The notes under the pieces were generated by a model, which saw only the letters and a program-made list of their open reading frames with translations, searched no databases and had not been told where the DNA came from. This document shows, piece by piece, positions 9,439 to 18,103 of a stretch of DNA of 64,000 nucleotides. Source of the DNA: Candidatus Bilophila faecipullorum (GTDB taxonomy: Bacteria > Desulfobacterota > Desulfovibrionia > Desulfovibrionales > Desulfovibrionaceae); assembly GCA_944326695.1 (NCBI GenBank), contig CALVEZ010000009.1, forward strand, positions 31,705-95,704, given 5' to 3'. The translations under genes were made by a program, and so were the position numbers. Each line of letters starts with the position of its first letter. The first letter of the stretch is position 1.

Positions 9439-10101
9439 ATGCGGAAAGGACTTCTGCGGCGCTACGGCGCGTTCGGCGCGTCGCTTTTCGTCTGCGCGCT
9501 GGGCATCGGGCTGATCACCAACGCCAATCTGGGCACGTCGCCCATCACGAGCCTGCCCTACGTGGCCTCGCGCATCCTCGGGCTGAGCCTCGGTACCCTG
9601 ACCTTTCTGCTCAACGTGTTCTTTCTGGCGTGGCAGAAAGCCGTTCTGGGCAAGGACTTCCACGCCTCGCATCTTATGCAGCTCCCGGCGGTCTTCCTGT
9701 TCAGCGTCTTCATCGATATGGGCATGGCCCTGACCGCGCCGCTCATGACGCAGGTCTACGGCCTTCAGGCGCTCATGTGCGTGATCGGCTGCGCGGTCCT
9801 CGGGCTCGGCATCAGCGTGGAAATCGTCTGCAATGTAACCGTGCTGCCGGGCGAAGGCATCGTCATCGCCATCGCCTACCGCTACAAAAGGATTTTCGAC
9901 CGTATCAAGATACTCTTCGACGTCTCGCTGGTGACCTCCGCCCTGCTCCTGAGCCTCGTCTTTCTCGGCGGCGTGGAGGGCGTGCGCGAGGGGACCGTGG
10001 TTTCCGCGCTGCTCGTGGGAACCTTCGTCCGCATCTTCACCCCGTGGGCCAAGCGCCTGCAAAATCGTCTCACCGACGAGGAGCCCCCGCATGGCCGATA
10101 G
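9439..10101 (+). CDS. YczE/YyaS-family integral membrane protein
   Basis: A 220-residue polytopic protein with about five transmembrane helices. The N-terminal RYGAFGASLFVCALGIGLITNANLGTSP stretch and later VLGLGISVEIVCNVTVLPGEGIV are characteristic of the YczE/YitT-like membrane family. The start at 9439 is chosen for AGGATAA just upstream; an earlier ATG at 9340 would add a non-hydrophobic leader. Its end overlaps the next gene by 11 bp, so the two are translationally coupled. The transported substrate is unknown. Confidence 0.8.
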   Translation: MRKGLLRRYGAFGASLFVCALGIGLITNANLGTSPITSLPYVASRILGLSLGTLTFLLNVFFLAWQKAVLGKDFHASHLMQLPAVFLFSVFIDMGMALTAPLMTQVYGLQALMCVIGCAVLGLGISVEIVCNVTVLPGEGIVIAIAYRYKRIFDRIKILFDVSLVTSALLLSLVFLGGVEGVREGTVVSALLVGTFVRIFTPWAKRLQNRLTDEEPPHGR

Positions 10102-11629
10102 CCCCCGCCTTCCCGCCGTGGTGCTGGCCGCCGGTTTTTCCCGGCGCATGGGACGCTGCAAGCTGACCCTTCCCCTCGACGGCGAGCCGCTGGTCCGCCG
10201 GGTCGTGCGCGCCGCACTGGAGGCCGGGCTTGCCCCCGTCTTCGTGACCCTGCGCCCGGATGCCTCCCCGGACCTGCGCGCCGCACTCTCCGGTTTCGAC
10301 GACCGCGTCGTCCTTGTCCCGGCCCCGGAAGCCCATCGCGGACAGGCGGAATCCCTCAAGGCAGGCATCCGGAGCGTCATGGCCTCTGCCCCTGCGTACA
10401 CCCGCGGCGGGGCTAGTACGGAGTACGGGAGCGTCACGACCCGCGCCTCCGCGCCCGACGCCTGCGGGCCGGAAAACGGCACGCCGCCCGATCCCGCGCA
10501 GGGGCACGCCGCGCCCGTACCACCGCAGCCCCTGCCGGAAGGATGCCTTCCCGCGTCGGACGGCCCCACAGGATCGGACGCCTTCCCCCGATCGGATGGC
10601 CTCCCCGGGCCGCCGGGCGTGATTGTCCTGCTCGGCGATCAGCCCCTTGTGAGTGCGAAACTGGTGCGCGAACTGGCGGCGTTCTTTCTCGAAGCGCCTG
10701 ATTGCCCGGCGGCCCCCGTCTGCGGGGGCGTGCGCGGCCACCCGGTCGCGCTGCCCGCGCGGGCCTTCGGCGCGGCGCTCAGGCTGAAGGGCGACGAGGG
10801 CGCGCGCGGCCTGCTCCGGGCCTTCGGCTTGCGCCTCATGCCTACCAATGATACGGCAGCAATAACGGACGTCGACACGCGGGAAGCCTACGAAAGCCTG
10901 CGCAAGCGCCCGCTCCACGTTTCTGCGAGGAAAGCCCCCATGCCTCAATCAACCGATCAACATTTCATCACACCGCCCCTCAGCAGCGGCAGGCATTACG
11001 AAAACCCGGCCCTGCCTCCCCTGCCCCAACTGTGGAGCCTTGACCACCGGGAGGAAGCCCCCATCCCGGACGAGGCGGCCTGCCGCGCGTTGTGGACGCG
11101 CTACGCCATGTTCGCCCACATCGAACGACACAGCGAGCGGGTAGCCGAAGTCGCCGTGGCGCTGGCCCGACGCGCCGTAGACATCGGGGCGACGCGCCAT
11201 CCCGAGCTTGTAAAACTGGCCCTCGCCGCCGGGCTGCTGCACGACATCGCCAAATCCTACACCGTGCAATACGGCGGCAGCCATGCCCAGATCGGGGCTT
11301 CATGGGTCATCGATTCCACCGGCAACCATAAAGTGGCGCAGGCCGTCTACCATCACGTGGAATGGCCGTGGCCCCTGCCAGACGATTTGCTGCACCCCGT
11401 TTTCCTTGTCATCTACGCGGACAAGCGCGCCCGGCACGACGAGATCGTGACGCTCGACGAACGCTACGAAGACCTGCTTGTCCGCTATGGAAAAAGCGAG
11501 CAATCCCGCATTGCCATCCAGCGCGGCTGGGAACATTCAAAAACCATTGAGCGCGTCCTCTCGGCGCAACTGGAGTTTCCTCTCCATGAAAGTACTGTTG
11601 TTGGCGGGGGGCTGGTCCCCCGAGCGTGA
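10091..11629 (+). CDS. MobA/MocA-like nucleotidyltransferase fused to an HD domain
   Basis: A 512-residue fusion. Residues 1-100 open an NTP transferase (VVLAAGFSRRMGRCKL, the nucleotide-binding LAAGxSxRMGxxK motif of MocA/MobA-like enzymes). The fold resumes at about 176 with VIVLLGDQPLVS (metal-binding Asp), then RGHPVALP and a DVDT segment near 270. Between them is a roughly 75-residue Pro/Gly/Ala/Asp-rich insertion (about 101-175) of low complexity. A linker leads to an HD phosphohydrolase domain (FAHIERHSERVAEVA, then GLLHDIAKSY near 385, then a HH and a late YADK). A link to molybdopterin cytidylylation is plausible but unproven. It overlaps the gene before by 11 bp and ddl after it by 44 bp. 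Confidence 0.85.
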   Translation: MADSPRLPAVVLAAGFSRRMGRCKLTLPLDGEPLVRRVVRAALEAGLAPVFVTLRPDASPDLRAALSGFDDRVVLVPAPEAHRGQAESLKAGIRSVMASAPAYTRGGASTEYGSVTTRASAPDACGPENGTPPDPAQGHAAPVPPQPLPEGCLPASDGPTGSDAFPRSDGLPGPPGVIVLLGDQPLVSAKLVRELAAFFLEAPDCPAAPVCGGVRGHPVALPARAFGAALRLKGDEGARGLLRAFGLRLMPTNDTAAITDVDTREAYESLRKRPLHVSARKAPMPQSTDQHFITPPLSSGRHYENPALPPLPQLWSLDHREEAPIPDEAACRALWTRYAMFAHIERHSERVAEVAVALARRAVDIGATRHPELVKLALAAGLLHDIAKSYTVQYGGSHAQIGASWVIDSTGNHKVAQAVYHHVEWPWPLPDDLLHPVFLVIYADKRARHDEIVTLDERYEDLLVRYGKSEQSRIAIQRGWEHSKTIERVLSAQLEFPLHESTVVGGGLVPRA

Positions 11630-12491
11630 AGTCTCCCTGAAGGGCGGCGAGCAGATCGCGGCCGCGCTGAGGGAACGCGGACACGAAGTCACGTTCTGCG
11701 ATCCGGCCAAGGATTTCGAAAGGCTCATGGACATGGCCCGCGCCCACGACGTGGCCTTCATCAACCTGCACGGCGCGCCCGGCGAGGACGGGCTGGTACA
11801 GGCCATTCTCGACCGTGTGGGCTGCCCCTATCAGGGGGCGGGTCCGGCGGGTTCCTTCCTCGCCCTGCACAAGGCCGCGGCCCGGCAGGTTTTCCGGGAC
11901 GCGGGGCTCCTCGTGCCTCCGGGCGTCTTCCTGCCCCGCCATCCGGGGGCGGGGTGGAAGCCCGATCTGGCCTATCCCATGTTCGTCAAGGCGAATACCG
12001 GGGGCTCCAGCCTGCATCTTTCCCGCGTCGCTGACGAGGAAGAGCTGTATACGGCCCTGAATTCCCTTTTCTCGATGGGAGAGGAGGCGGTGGTGGAAAC
12101 GGCCATTACGGGCCGCGAAGTCACCTGCGGGGTGTTGGGGGAAGAGGCGCTCGCGCCCATCCTCGTGGTTTCCAAAGGGAAGTATTTCGACTATCATAAC
12201 AAGTACGCCCCGGACGGAGCCGAGGAAATCTGTCCCGCGCCCATTTCGGCGGAAGACACTGCCAAGGTACAGGACTGCGCGCTCAGGGCGCACAAGGCCC
12301 TCGGGCTCAAGGGCTACAGCCGCGCAGACTTCATCCTTCAGGACGACGGCACGCTGTATATCCTTGAAGTGAACACCACGCCGGGCATGACCGCCACAAG
12401 CCTCGTCCCCCGCGAGGCCGCCGTGCGCGGCATGTCGTTCGCTGATCTCGTCGAGCGCCTGCTCGAACTGGCGCTGCAAGGAGGCCGTTGA
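11586..12491 (+). CDS. ddl: D-alanine--D-alanine ligase
   Basis: A 301-residue ATP-grasp ligase that makes the D-Ala-D-Ala dipeptide for peptidoglycan. Diagnostic segments are GGWSPEREVSLKGG at the N-terminus, LHGAPGEDGLVQ, YPMFVKANTGGSS (ATP-grasp lysine), GYSRADF and LEVNTTPGMTATSLVP (metal and phosphate ligands). It is slightly shorter than the usual 305-365. The start at 11586 lies inside the end of the nucleotidyltransferase-HD gene (44 bp overlap) and is fixed by homology; CGGAAA-type spacing upstream is weak. An earlier in-frame start at 11478 would add 36 residues without family support. Confidence 0.95.
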   Translation: MKVLLLAGGWSPEREVSLKGGEQIAAALRERGHEVTFCDPAKDFERLMDMARAHDVAFINLHGAPGEDGLVQAILDRVGCPYQGAGPAGSFLALHKAAARQVFRDAGLLVPPGVFLPRHPGAGWKPDLAYPMFVKANTGGSSLHLSRVADEEELYTALNSLFSMGEEAVVETAITGREVTCGVLGEEALAPILVVSKGKYFDYHNKYAPDGAEEICPAPISAEDTAKVQDCALRAHKALGLKGYSRADFILQDDGTLYILEVNTTPGMTATSLVPREAAVRGMSFADLVERLLELALQGGR

Positions 12492-12909
12492 ACCTCCCCC
12501 TTACGGATCGCCTTGGGTAAGGAGCAAGGGCGGAAAAGCTCTCTACCCGATACCCGCAGCGTCCCCGTAAGGACACGAGGCTCAAAGGCCCGGCCCGCAT
12601 TCGACGGCCTCCCGCGCCACGGCCGCTTTTTCAAAGGGCACGGCAACGCCGCGCCGCCGAGAAGCTTCTCGTGACAAGGCGGTCCTGCGGAGAAAGCGGC
12701 CTGGCGCAAACGCTTTCATAAGGGCCGTGCCGGACGCGGGAAGCTGGAAAAAGCGTCACTAGTGCTTATCGTTGTATCACGGGGCCGCCCCCGGGCGCGG
12801 GGAGCCGGAAAGCTCCTGCGCCGGGCCTGCGGCGGCCCCGGCCGCCTCCCGTCCACGTGACGTTTCCCACGCGGAGACGCCCCTCCACCCTTCACGAAAA
12901 GGACATGCC
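12492..12909. other. Intergenic stretch, no feature seen
   Basis: About 420 bp between ddl and the Kdo transferase gene. It is GC-rich with several short inverted repeats, but none has a T-run. No gene or RNA is recognisable. Confidence 0.5.
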
Positions 12910-14298
12910 GTGGCCAAAACCACTTTCTTTCGTATCGTATTGCGCGGCGTCTACGGCTTGGCGTGGGCAGCCGCCCGTCCCTTCCTGCGCCGCCACAAGC
13001 GCCTTCAGGAAGGCTTTTCATGGCGGCTGGTCCCCGAAGACTGGTCCGGCCCGGTGACGCGCACGGGCGAGGGCGACACGGAACAAATCCATTACGCCGA
13101 GACGGACATCTGGCTTCAGGCGGCCTCGGGCGGCGAAGCCTATCTAATCTGGGAAATCATCGAACGCCTTGCCGCGCGCAAGGAGACGGAGGGACGCCCC
13201 GGCCCCCTGCGCGTTCTGGCCACCACATGGACCCGGCAGGGGCTGGAAATCCTGCAAGGCATGGCCATCAAAATACACGAGGCGCATCCGTGGCTGACCG
13301 TGCGCGCGACCTTCTTTCCGCTGGACGCGCCGGGCGTCATGGGCCGGGCGCTGGATCAGGCCCGCCCCCGCGTGGTGGGGCTGCTGGAAACGGAACTGTG
13401 GCCGGGCCTGCTCATGGCCTGCGAAAAACGGCATATCCCCGTCGTCGTGCTGAACGGCCGCATGACCGAGAAGAGCCTGCGCAACTACCTGCGCCTCGAC
13501 GCCGTGGAGCCGGACATCTGGAAAGACATGGCCCCCGCCCGGGTCTGCGCCGTCTCGCAGGCCGACGCCGCGCGCTTCGCCCGGCTCTTCGGAGAGGACA
13601 GGGTGGAAACGGCCCCGAACATCAAGTTCGACCGCGCCGCCTCCTCCCCCGAGGCCGTGGAAGCGCCGGAGGCGCTGCGCGCCCTCCTGCCTGCGGATCA
13701 TGCGGGCCGTACCGTGCTGCTGGCCTCGGTGCGGGAACAGGAAGAGGAGGCGGCCCTTGCGATCATCCGTGCGCTGCGCGCGGCGGACGCCCCCGCCCTC
13801 ATCGTGGCCCCGCGCCACATGCACCGCGTAAAGCCGTGGAGGAAACGCCTCGAAGAAGCGGGCATCCCAGCCGTCCTGCGCTCGCGGCAGGAAGGCCCCG
13901 CCCCCGCCGATGCGGTGATCCTCTGGGACGCCTTTGGGGAACTCGGGCAACTCTACAGGCTGGCCGATGCCGTCTTCGTGGGCGGCAGCCTCGCCCCCCT
14001 CGGCGGGCAGAACTTCCTTGAGGCGCTGGCGCTGGGCAAAATCCCCTGCTGTGGGCCCCATCTGGACAATTTCGCGTGGGCGCTCGAAGCCTCCGCTCCC
14101 GACGCCGCCGACTCCCTTGAGGCGCTCGGCCTCCTCCGGCGCGGCCCGGACGCGGACGCCGTCGCCGCCCTGCTTCGCCGGCAGCTTGCCTCCCCCGAGG
14201 ACGCCGAGGCCGTGTGCGGACGCTTCCGGGCGTGGCTCGCCCCCCGGCTCGGCGGTACAGACCAGTGCGTGCGGGCCTTGCTGAAACACATGGAATAG
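12910..14298 (+). CDS. waaA: 3-deoxy-D-manno-octulosonic acid (Kdo) transferase
   Basis: A 462-residue inner-membrane glycosyltransferase (GT30) adding Kdo from CMP-Kdo to lipid A precursor. Features include an N-terminal hydrophobic anchor (about residues 8-22), then SGGEAYLIWEIIE in the acceptor domain and LLETELWPGLLMACEKRHIPVVVLNGRM, a strong WaaA signature. Later come ILWDAFGELGQLYRLADAVFVGGSLAPLGGQNFLEAL and GPHLDNF in the CMP-Kdo domain. The start is a GTG at 12910 with AAAAGGAC upstream; the open frame extends further but without a signal. Length is a little above the usual 425-430. Confidence 0.93.
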   Translation: MAKTTFFRIVLRGVYGLAWAAARPFLRRHKRLQEGFSWRLVPEDWSGPVTRTGEGDTEQIHYAETDIWLQAASGGEAYLIWEIIERLAARKETEGRPGPLRVLATTWTRQGLEILQGMAIKIHEAHPWLTVRATFFPLDAPGVMGRALDQARPRVVGLLETELWPGLLMACEKRHIPVVVLNGRMTEKSLRNYLRLDAVEPDIWKDMAPARVCAVSQADAARFARLFGEDRVETAPNIKFDRAASSPEAVEAPEALRALLPADHAGRTVLLASVREQEEEAALAIIRALRAADAPALIVAPRHMHRVKPWRKRLEEAGIPAVLRSRQEGPAPADAVILWDAFGELGQLYRLADAVFVGGSLAPLGGQNFLEALALGKIPCCGPHLDNFAWALEASAPDAADSLEALGLLRRGPDADAVAALLRRQLASPEDAEAVCGRFRAWLAPRLGGTDQCVRALLKHME

Positions 14299-14332
14299 GC
14301 ATTCTCCCTGCCGCGCGCCGTCCGGTGCGCAC

Positions 14333-14369
14333 AAAAAAAGCCCCGCGGCCTTTCGAGCGCGGGGCTTTT
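14333..14369. terminator. Bidirectional terminator between waaA and the RRM gene
   Basis: A-run, then AGCCCCGCG pairing with CGCGGGGCT around a 10-base loop, then four T. It serves convergent waaA (plus) and the RNA-binding protein gene (minus). Confidence 0.9.
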
Positions 14370-14383
14370 GTCCTTAAGGACGA

Positions 14384-14656
14384 TTAATAGCGGGAATAGG
14401 AAGGACGGGCTTCCCTCGGGCGAGCTTCGTTCACCTTGAGGTTACGACCGTTGAAGCTGAAGTTGTCGAGCGCCTGAACGGCAGCCTGAACAGCTTCGCT
14501 GGCAATTTCCACAAAGCCGAAACCGCGGGCGCGACCGGTTTCACGATCAGAAACGAGCTTCACGGAAGACACTTCGCCGTAGGGGGCGAACAGATCGCGA
14601 ACATCATCTTCGGTAGCGGACCAGGGGAGATTGCCGACATAGAGAGACTTAGTCAT
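14384..14656 (-). CDS. Single-RRM RNA-binding protein
   Basis: Ninety residues forming one RNA recognition motif. RNP2 is LYVGNL at residues 5-10, RNP1 is RGFGFVEI at about 44-51, and a short basic tail rich in Arg/Ser/Tyr follows. Such stand-alone RRM proteins in bacteria and cyanobacteria are often cold- or stress-related RNA chaperones. The start at 14656 gives the exact domain start; upstream in-frame codons are not supported. An A/T-rich leader precedes it. Confidence 0.92.
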   Translation of the reverse strand: MTKSLYVGNLPWSATEDDVRDLFAPYGEVSSVKLVSDRETGRARGFGFVEIASEAVQAAVQALDNFSFNGRNLKVNEARPREARPSYSRY

Positions 14657-15015
14657 AAAAAGTAAGACCTTAGCGTAAAAAAAGAATTGAAGGCCCACGC
14701 AGCCAGCTCCATCAGCTTCCTGCGCGGCGTGAAGACACCATGCCCGCTTCCTGAGCGAAGTCAAGACATATTTTCTTTTTTTTAAAAAACTTAGGAAAAA
14801 ATAAAGGGAACGGGACCAAGAGTCGGAACAATGCCGCCCCCTTGCCCCACTTTCCCCGGCGGAAACTTTTTTCCCTTCGTCGTACTGCCGCGCCCTTTTT
14901 CTTCGAGGCAAGAGCAGATGCGGCCGAGGACGGCCCCTCTGCCTCTCCGCCCTTCGGGGGGCCTCCTTTCCTTCGATGAAGGAAAAAAGTTCCCATATCC
15001 CCCGGCACAGAAACG
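14657..15015. other. Upstream region of the RRM gene
   Basis: About 360 bp. The part nearest the RRM gene (14660-14815) is markedly A/T-rich, with a T8/A6 run at 14774-14790. It probably forms the promoter and a long leader, but I cannot place a good -35/-10 pair. Nothing else is recognised. Confidence 0.4.
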
Positions 15016-16161
15016 CTAGCGGAGGAATTCCGTCAGGTCAGATTGCAAAATCGTGTCCAGTTCCCCCATGTGCGCCGCATCCGTCTCCGTAAAGACGAAA
15101 CCGAAGGCGGGCAATTCCGGCATGTCCACTTTCCGCAGTTCGAGGATTTTCTGGAAGCGTCCGGCGAGCCGCTCGTAATCGAAAGCCGAGGAAGGGACGG
15201 GAGCGGCTTTGTTCAGGATGACCATAGCGTAGGTTTTGCCCTCCTTGCCTTGCAGCAGGGCGTCAAAATCCGGCTTGCGGTCATTGAGGTAGCAGTCCAC
15301 CGTATTGATGCCGAAGGCAAAAGAGGCGAGGTCGGTGGTGCACAGCCCGGCAAAACGCATGGGATTGAATTCGATGGGCAAAATACGGCCATTGTCCACG
15401 CGCAGCTCCACATGGGCCGGGAAGTCGCGCACGCCCATGAGCGCGTTGACCTGACGGAAAAAGGCCTCGAAACGGCTCTTGTTGGCCTCGATGACTTCCT
15501 TGCCCGTCACGTACAGCCGGTCGCTCACGTCCTCGGGCGAGGCGAAACGATGCGCAAAGATGTTCAGGATGACGGGCTCGCCCTCGCCGTCGAAATAGAC
15601 GTCCACGGCGAACTCGTCCCCGGAGATGTACTCTTCCGCCAGAAACATGGACTGGTCCACCACGCTCGCGGGAAAGCCTTCGCCCCCGGCACGCAGGTTC
15701 CCTTCAATGGCCTCCACCGCCGCGCTCCAGTCGGCGTCCGAGGCGATGGTGTACACGCCGAGGCTGAAAAAGCCCACTGAAGGCTTGAGGATGAAAGGCT
15801 TTTTCCAGCCGCTCACGTCCGTGCCGCGCAGGGCCCGGGCCGGGATTTCCCGGAAGAAGAAATCCGGGTAGACCTCTGCCAGAAGCCGCCGCAGCGCTGC
15901 CTTGTCCTTCATGGCGTCGATATGCCTGACCACGGGCCGGTCCCCCAGATGGGCGTGAATCCATTCCAGCGCGTTTTCCGAGGACGTGTACAGGCGTTCC
16001 CCGGCCCGGCACCGCCGCTCTGCCTCGGCGTCATTGACCAGATTGAGCGCGTAGTCCCGGGCCAGTTCCACCGTAAACGGCGTTTCCAGCACCGGCTGGC
16101 GGCTGTGTTCGAGATAAGCGAGGAAGTGCCGCGACACATAGGGCCTGTCGAGCAGGATCAT
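15016..16161 (-). CDS. ATP-grasp domain protein
   Basis: A 381-residue ATP-grasp enzyme. After an about 90-residue N-terminal pre-ATP domain come GWKKPFILKPSVGFFSLGVYTI (nucleotide-binding lysine and glycine loop), LAEEYISGDEFAVDVYFDGEG (the paired acidic adenine-binding segment) and HVELRVDNGRILPIEFNPMRF (Mg-binding Glu and Asn). This is the carboxylate-amine ligase arrangement. The substrate cannot be told. The start at 16161 is an ATG reached directly after a CCCCGGAG-like signal. It stands alone, downstream of metY on the same strand but 326 bp away. Confidence 0.85.
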   Translation of the reverse strand: MILLDRPYVSRHFLAYLEHSRQPVLETPFTVELARDYALNLVNDAEAERRCRAGERLYTSSENALEWIHAHLGDRPVVRHIDAMKDKAALRRLLAEVYPDFFFREIPARALRGTDVSGWKKPFILKPSVGFFSLGVYTIASDADWSAAVEAIEGNLRAGGEGFPASVVDQSMFLAEEYISGDEFAVDVYFDGEGEPVILNIFAHRFASPEDVSDRLYVTGKEVIEANKSRFEAFFRQVNALMGVRDFPAHVELRVDNGRILPIEFNPMRFAGLCTTDLASFAFGINTVDCYLNDRKPDFDALLQGKEGKTYAMVILNKAAPVPSSAFDYERLAGRFQKILELRKVDMPELPAFGFVFTETDAAHMGELDTILQSDLTEFLR

Positions 16162-16203
16162 GGGGAACTCCGGGGCTGAGGTTGGGGTGGCGTGGAAGGA
16201 ATA

Positions 16204-16324
16204 TTGGGGAAGGGGGGAAGGGCCTTTCTGGAGAAAGGCCCTTCCCCCCTTCCCCAAACCCCATCCCCCTATCCCCAAAGACGTTCGTCCTTATCGAATC
16301 CCCCGCCGCGCTTTTCCCGGACGG
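16204..16324 (+). repeat. Hairpin-plus-tail intergenic repeat, copy A
   Basis: A perfect 26-bp stem (16204-16229 with 16232-16257) made of G/A-rich and C/T-rich arms with CTTTCT-GG-AGAAAG at the tip. It is followed by a C-rich linker and the tail CAAAGACGTTCGTCC, TTATCGAATCCC, CCGCCGCGCTTTTCCCGG. The same order is found at 25456, 26744 and, reversed, at 27433-27513. This copy lies in the 326-bp gap between metY and the ATP-grasp gene. Confidence 0.9.
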
Positions 16325-16487
16325 CAAAGGGTGCGGCGGGGCTTTTTTCTGAGAGGAGAGAGACGGGGAGCTGTTTTTCTTTCTGGAAAGGACGGTTGGC
16401 GGCGCTGGAGGCGGGAAGAGGCTTTACAGGAACCGGAAAGGGAGGGCTTCCGTTGGACGGGAAGCCCCCCGTGTTTTCAGTTCTTTT

Positions 16488-17753
16488 TTACACCTGCGCC
16501 AGAGCCTGTTCGAGGTCCGCGATGATGTCCTTGATGTTCTCGATGCCTACGGAAAGGCGCACCATGCCGGGCGTGATCCCCGCGCTCGCCAATTGCTCGT
16601 CGGTGAGCTGGCGGTGGGTGGAGCTGGCCGGATGCAGCACGCAGGTACGGATGTCCGCCACGTGCACGAGCAGAGAGGCCATTTTCAGGCTGTCGATGAA
16701 GCGCGCCCCGGCCTCGCGCCCGCCCTTGAGCGAGAAGGAGAGAACGCCGCTGCATCCTTTGGGCAGGTATTTGGCGGCGCGTTCGCGGTAGGGGCTATCC
16801 TCAAGCGTAGGATAGCTCACGGACGCCACCTTATCGTGCTTCACGAGCCAATGGGCCACGGCGTCGGCGTTCTGGCTGTGCCGCTCAATACGCAGGGGCA
16901 GCGTCTCCAGCCCCTGATTGATGAGGAAGGCGCCGAAGGGCGTCTGACAGGCCCCCATGTCGCGCATGAGCTGCACGCGGGCCTTGGCGATATAGGCCGC
17001 CTTGCCGAAGGCCTCCGCGTAGACGATGCCGTGATAGGACTCGTCCGGCGTGGTGAAGTCCGGGAACGTGCCGTTGGTCCAGTCGAAAGAGCCGCCGTCC
17101 ACGATCACCCCGCCCATCTGAAGGGCGTGGCCGTCGATATACTTGGTGGTGGAGTGGATGACGATGTCCGCCCCGAACGACAGCGGGCGGCACAGCACGG
17201 GCGTGGCGAAGGTGTTGTCGATGATAAGGGGCACGCCGTTGGCATGGGCAATGCGGGCGAATTTCTCGATGTCGAGCACGTCGATGCTCGGGTTGGCGAT
17301 GGTCTCCCCGAACAGCGCCTTGGTGTTGGGCCGGAAGGCCGCCTGAATCTCGCTTTCGGACGCCTCGGGATCGACGAAGGTCACTTCGATGCCGAGTTTT
17401 TTCAGGGTCACGGCGAAAAGGTTGAGCGAGCCGCCGTAAATGGCCGAGGAACTGACGAAATGATCCCCCGCCGAGGCCAGCGTGAGGATGGCGAACATGG
17501 TTGCCGCCTGCCCGGACGACGTGCACATGGCCCCCACGCCGCCCTCAAGCGCGGCGATTTTGCGCTCCACGGCGTCCACGGTGGGATTGGCGATGCGGGT
17601 ATAGAAAAAGCCCGCTTCCTCCAGATCAAAGAGCTTGCTGACCTGCTCGGTGGATTCATACTTGAAGGTCGTGCTCTGGCAGATGGGCAGGGTTTGCGGT
17701 TCCCCATTCCTGGGGGAATACCCTTCATACAGACATTGGGTTTCGATTTCCAT
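16488..17753 (-). CDS. metY: O-acetylhomoserine sulfhydrylase (PLP-dependent)
   Basis: A 421-residue Cys/Met-metabolism PLP enzyme that condenses O-acetylhomoserine with sulfide to give homocysteine. Visible hallmarks are QSTTFKY at the N-terminus, FFYTRIANPTVDAVERKIAALEGG, the PLP lysine in IHSTTKYIDGHA (about residue 207) and SLKGGREAGARF near the C-terminus. It is typical length for MetY. Direct sulfhydrylation suits a sulfide-producing anaerobe. Its promoter overlaps an inverted repeat that may be read by the SahR-like regulator encoded at the end of the window. Confidence 0.94.
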   Translation of the reverse strand: MEIETQCLYEGYSPRNGEPQTLPICQSTTFKYESTEQVSKLFDLEEAGFFYTRIANPTVDAVERKIAALEGGVGAMCTSSGQAATMFAILTLASAGDHFVSSSAIYGGSLNLFAVTLKKLGIEVTFVDPEASESEIQAAFRPNTKALFGETIANPSIDVLDIEKFARIAHANGVPLIIDNTFATPVLCRPLSFGADIVIHSTTKYIDGHALQMGGVIVDGGSFDWTNGTFPDFTTPDESYHGIVYAEAFGKAAYIAKARVQLMRDMGACQTPFGAFLINQGLETLPLRIERHSQNADAVAHWLVKHDKVASVSYPTLEDSPYRERAAKYLPKGCSGVLSFSLKGGREAGARFIDSLKMASLLVHVADIRTCVLHPASSTHRQLTDEQLASAGITPGMVRLSVGIENIKDIIADLEQALAQV

Positions 17754-17933
17754 GCGGAGTCTCCGTTAAGGGCAGGCGCGCACCCGCGTGGGGGGGCGGA
17801 AATACCTGAAGCAGGCGTTTGCCATCCAAGAACCTGCGCGCACCCTTGCGCGCCGGGGCGGAAATGGCCGCCTTACACCGTGCCCGGGCCGGAAAGAAGC
17901 CCTGAAAAGGCTGGCGGAAGGCGTGGATGGGAG

Positions 17934-17961
17934 GCTATATCACTATAGCTTGATATGTCAA
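17934..17961 (-). promoter_or_regulatory. metY promoter with inverted repeat
   Basis: Read on the minus strand: TTGACA (17956-17961), 16-bp spacer, TATAGC (17934-17939). The inverted repeat GCTATA-TCAC-TATAGC (17934-17949) covers the -10 box and most of the spacer, a usual place for a repressor operator. The leader to metY is about 180 nt. I saw no SAM riboswitch fold in it. The remainder of the 350-bp gap up to map shows nothing else. Confidence 0.7.
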
Positions 17962-18103
17962 TGTAAAACCACCTTCCCCTTGCCCATTCGACAAGCGCGG
18001 CCCCCCGGCGTATGGTCGGCGGGTCCGCCCGACCGGGACGGCTCCCCCCGGCGGCTTCCCGGGGAACCTCTCCCAAATGGCGGCCAACCCACGGAGAAAA
18101 CAC

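Noticed and set aside
17754..17933. SAM riboswitch in the metY leader
   Set aside because: I could not draw the conserved four-way junction or its core motifs; only ordinary GC-rich pairing is seen.
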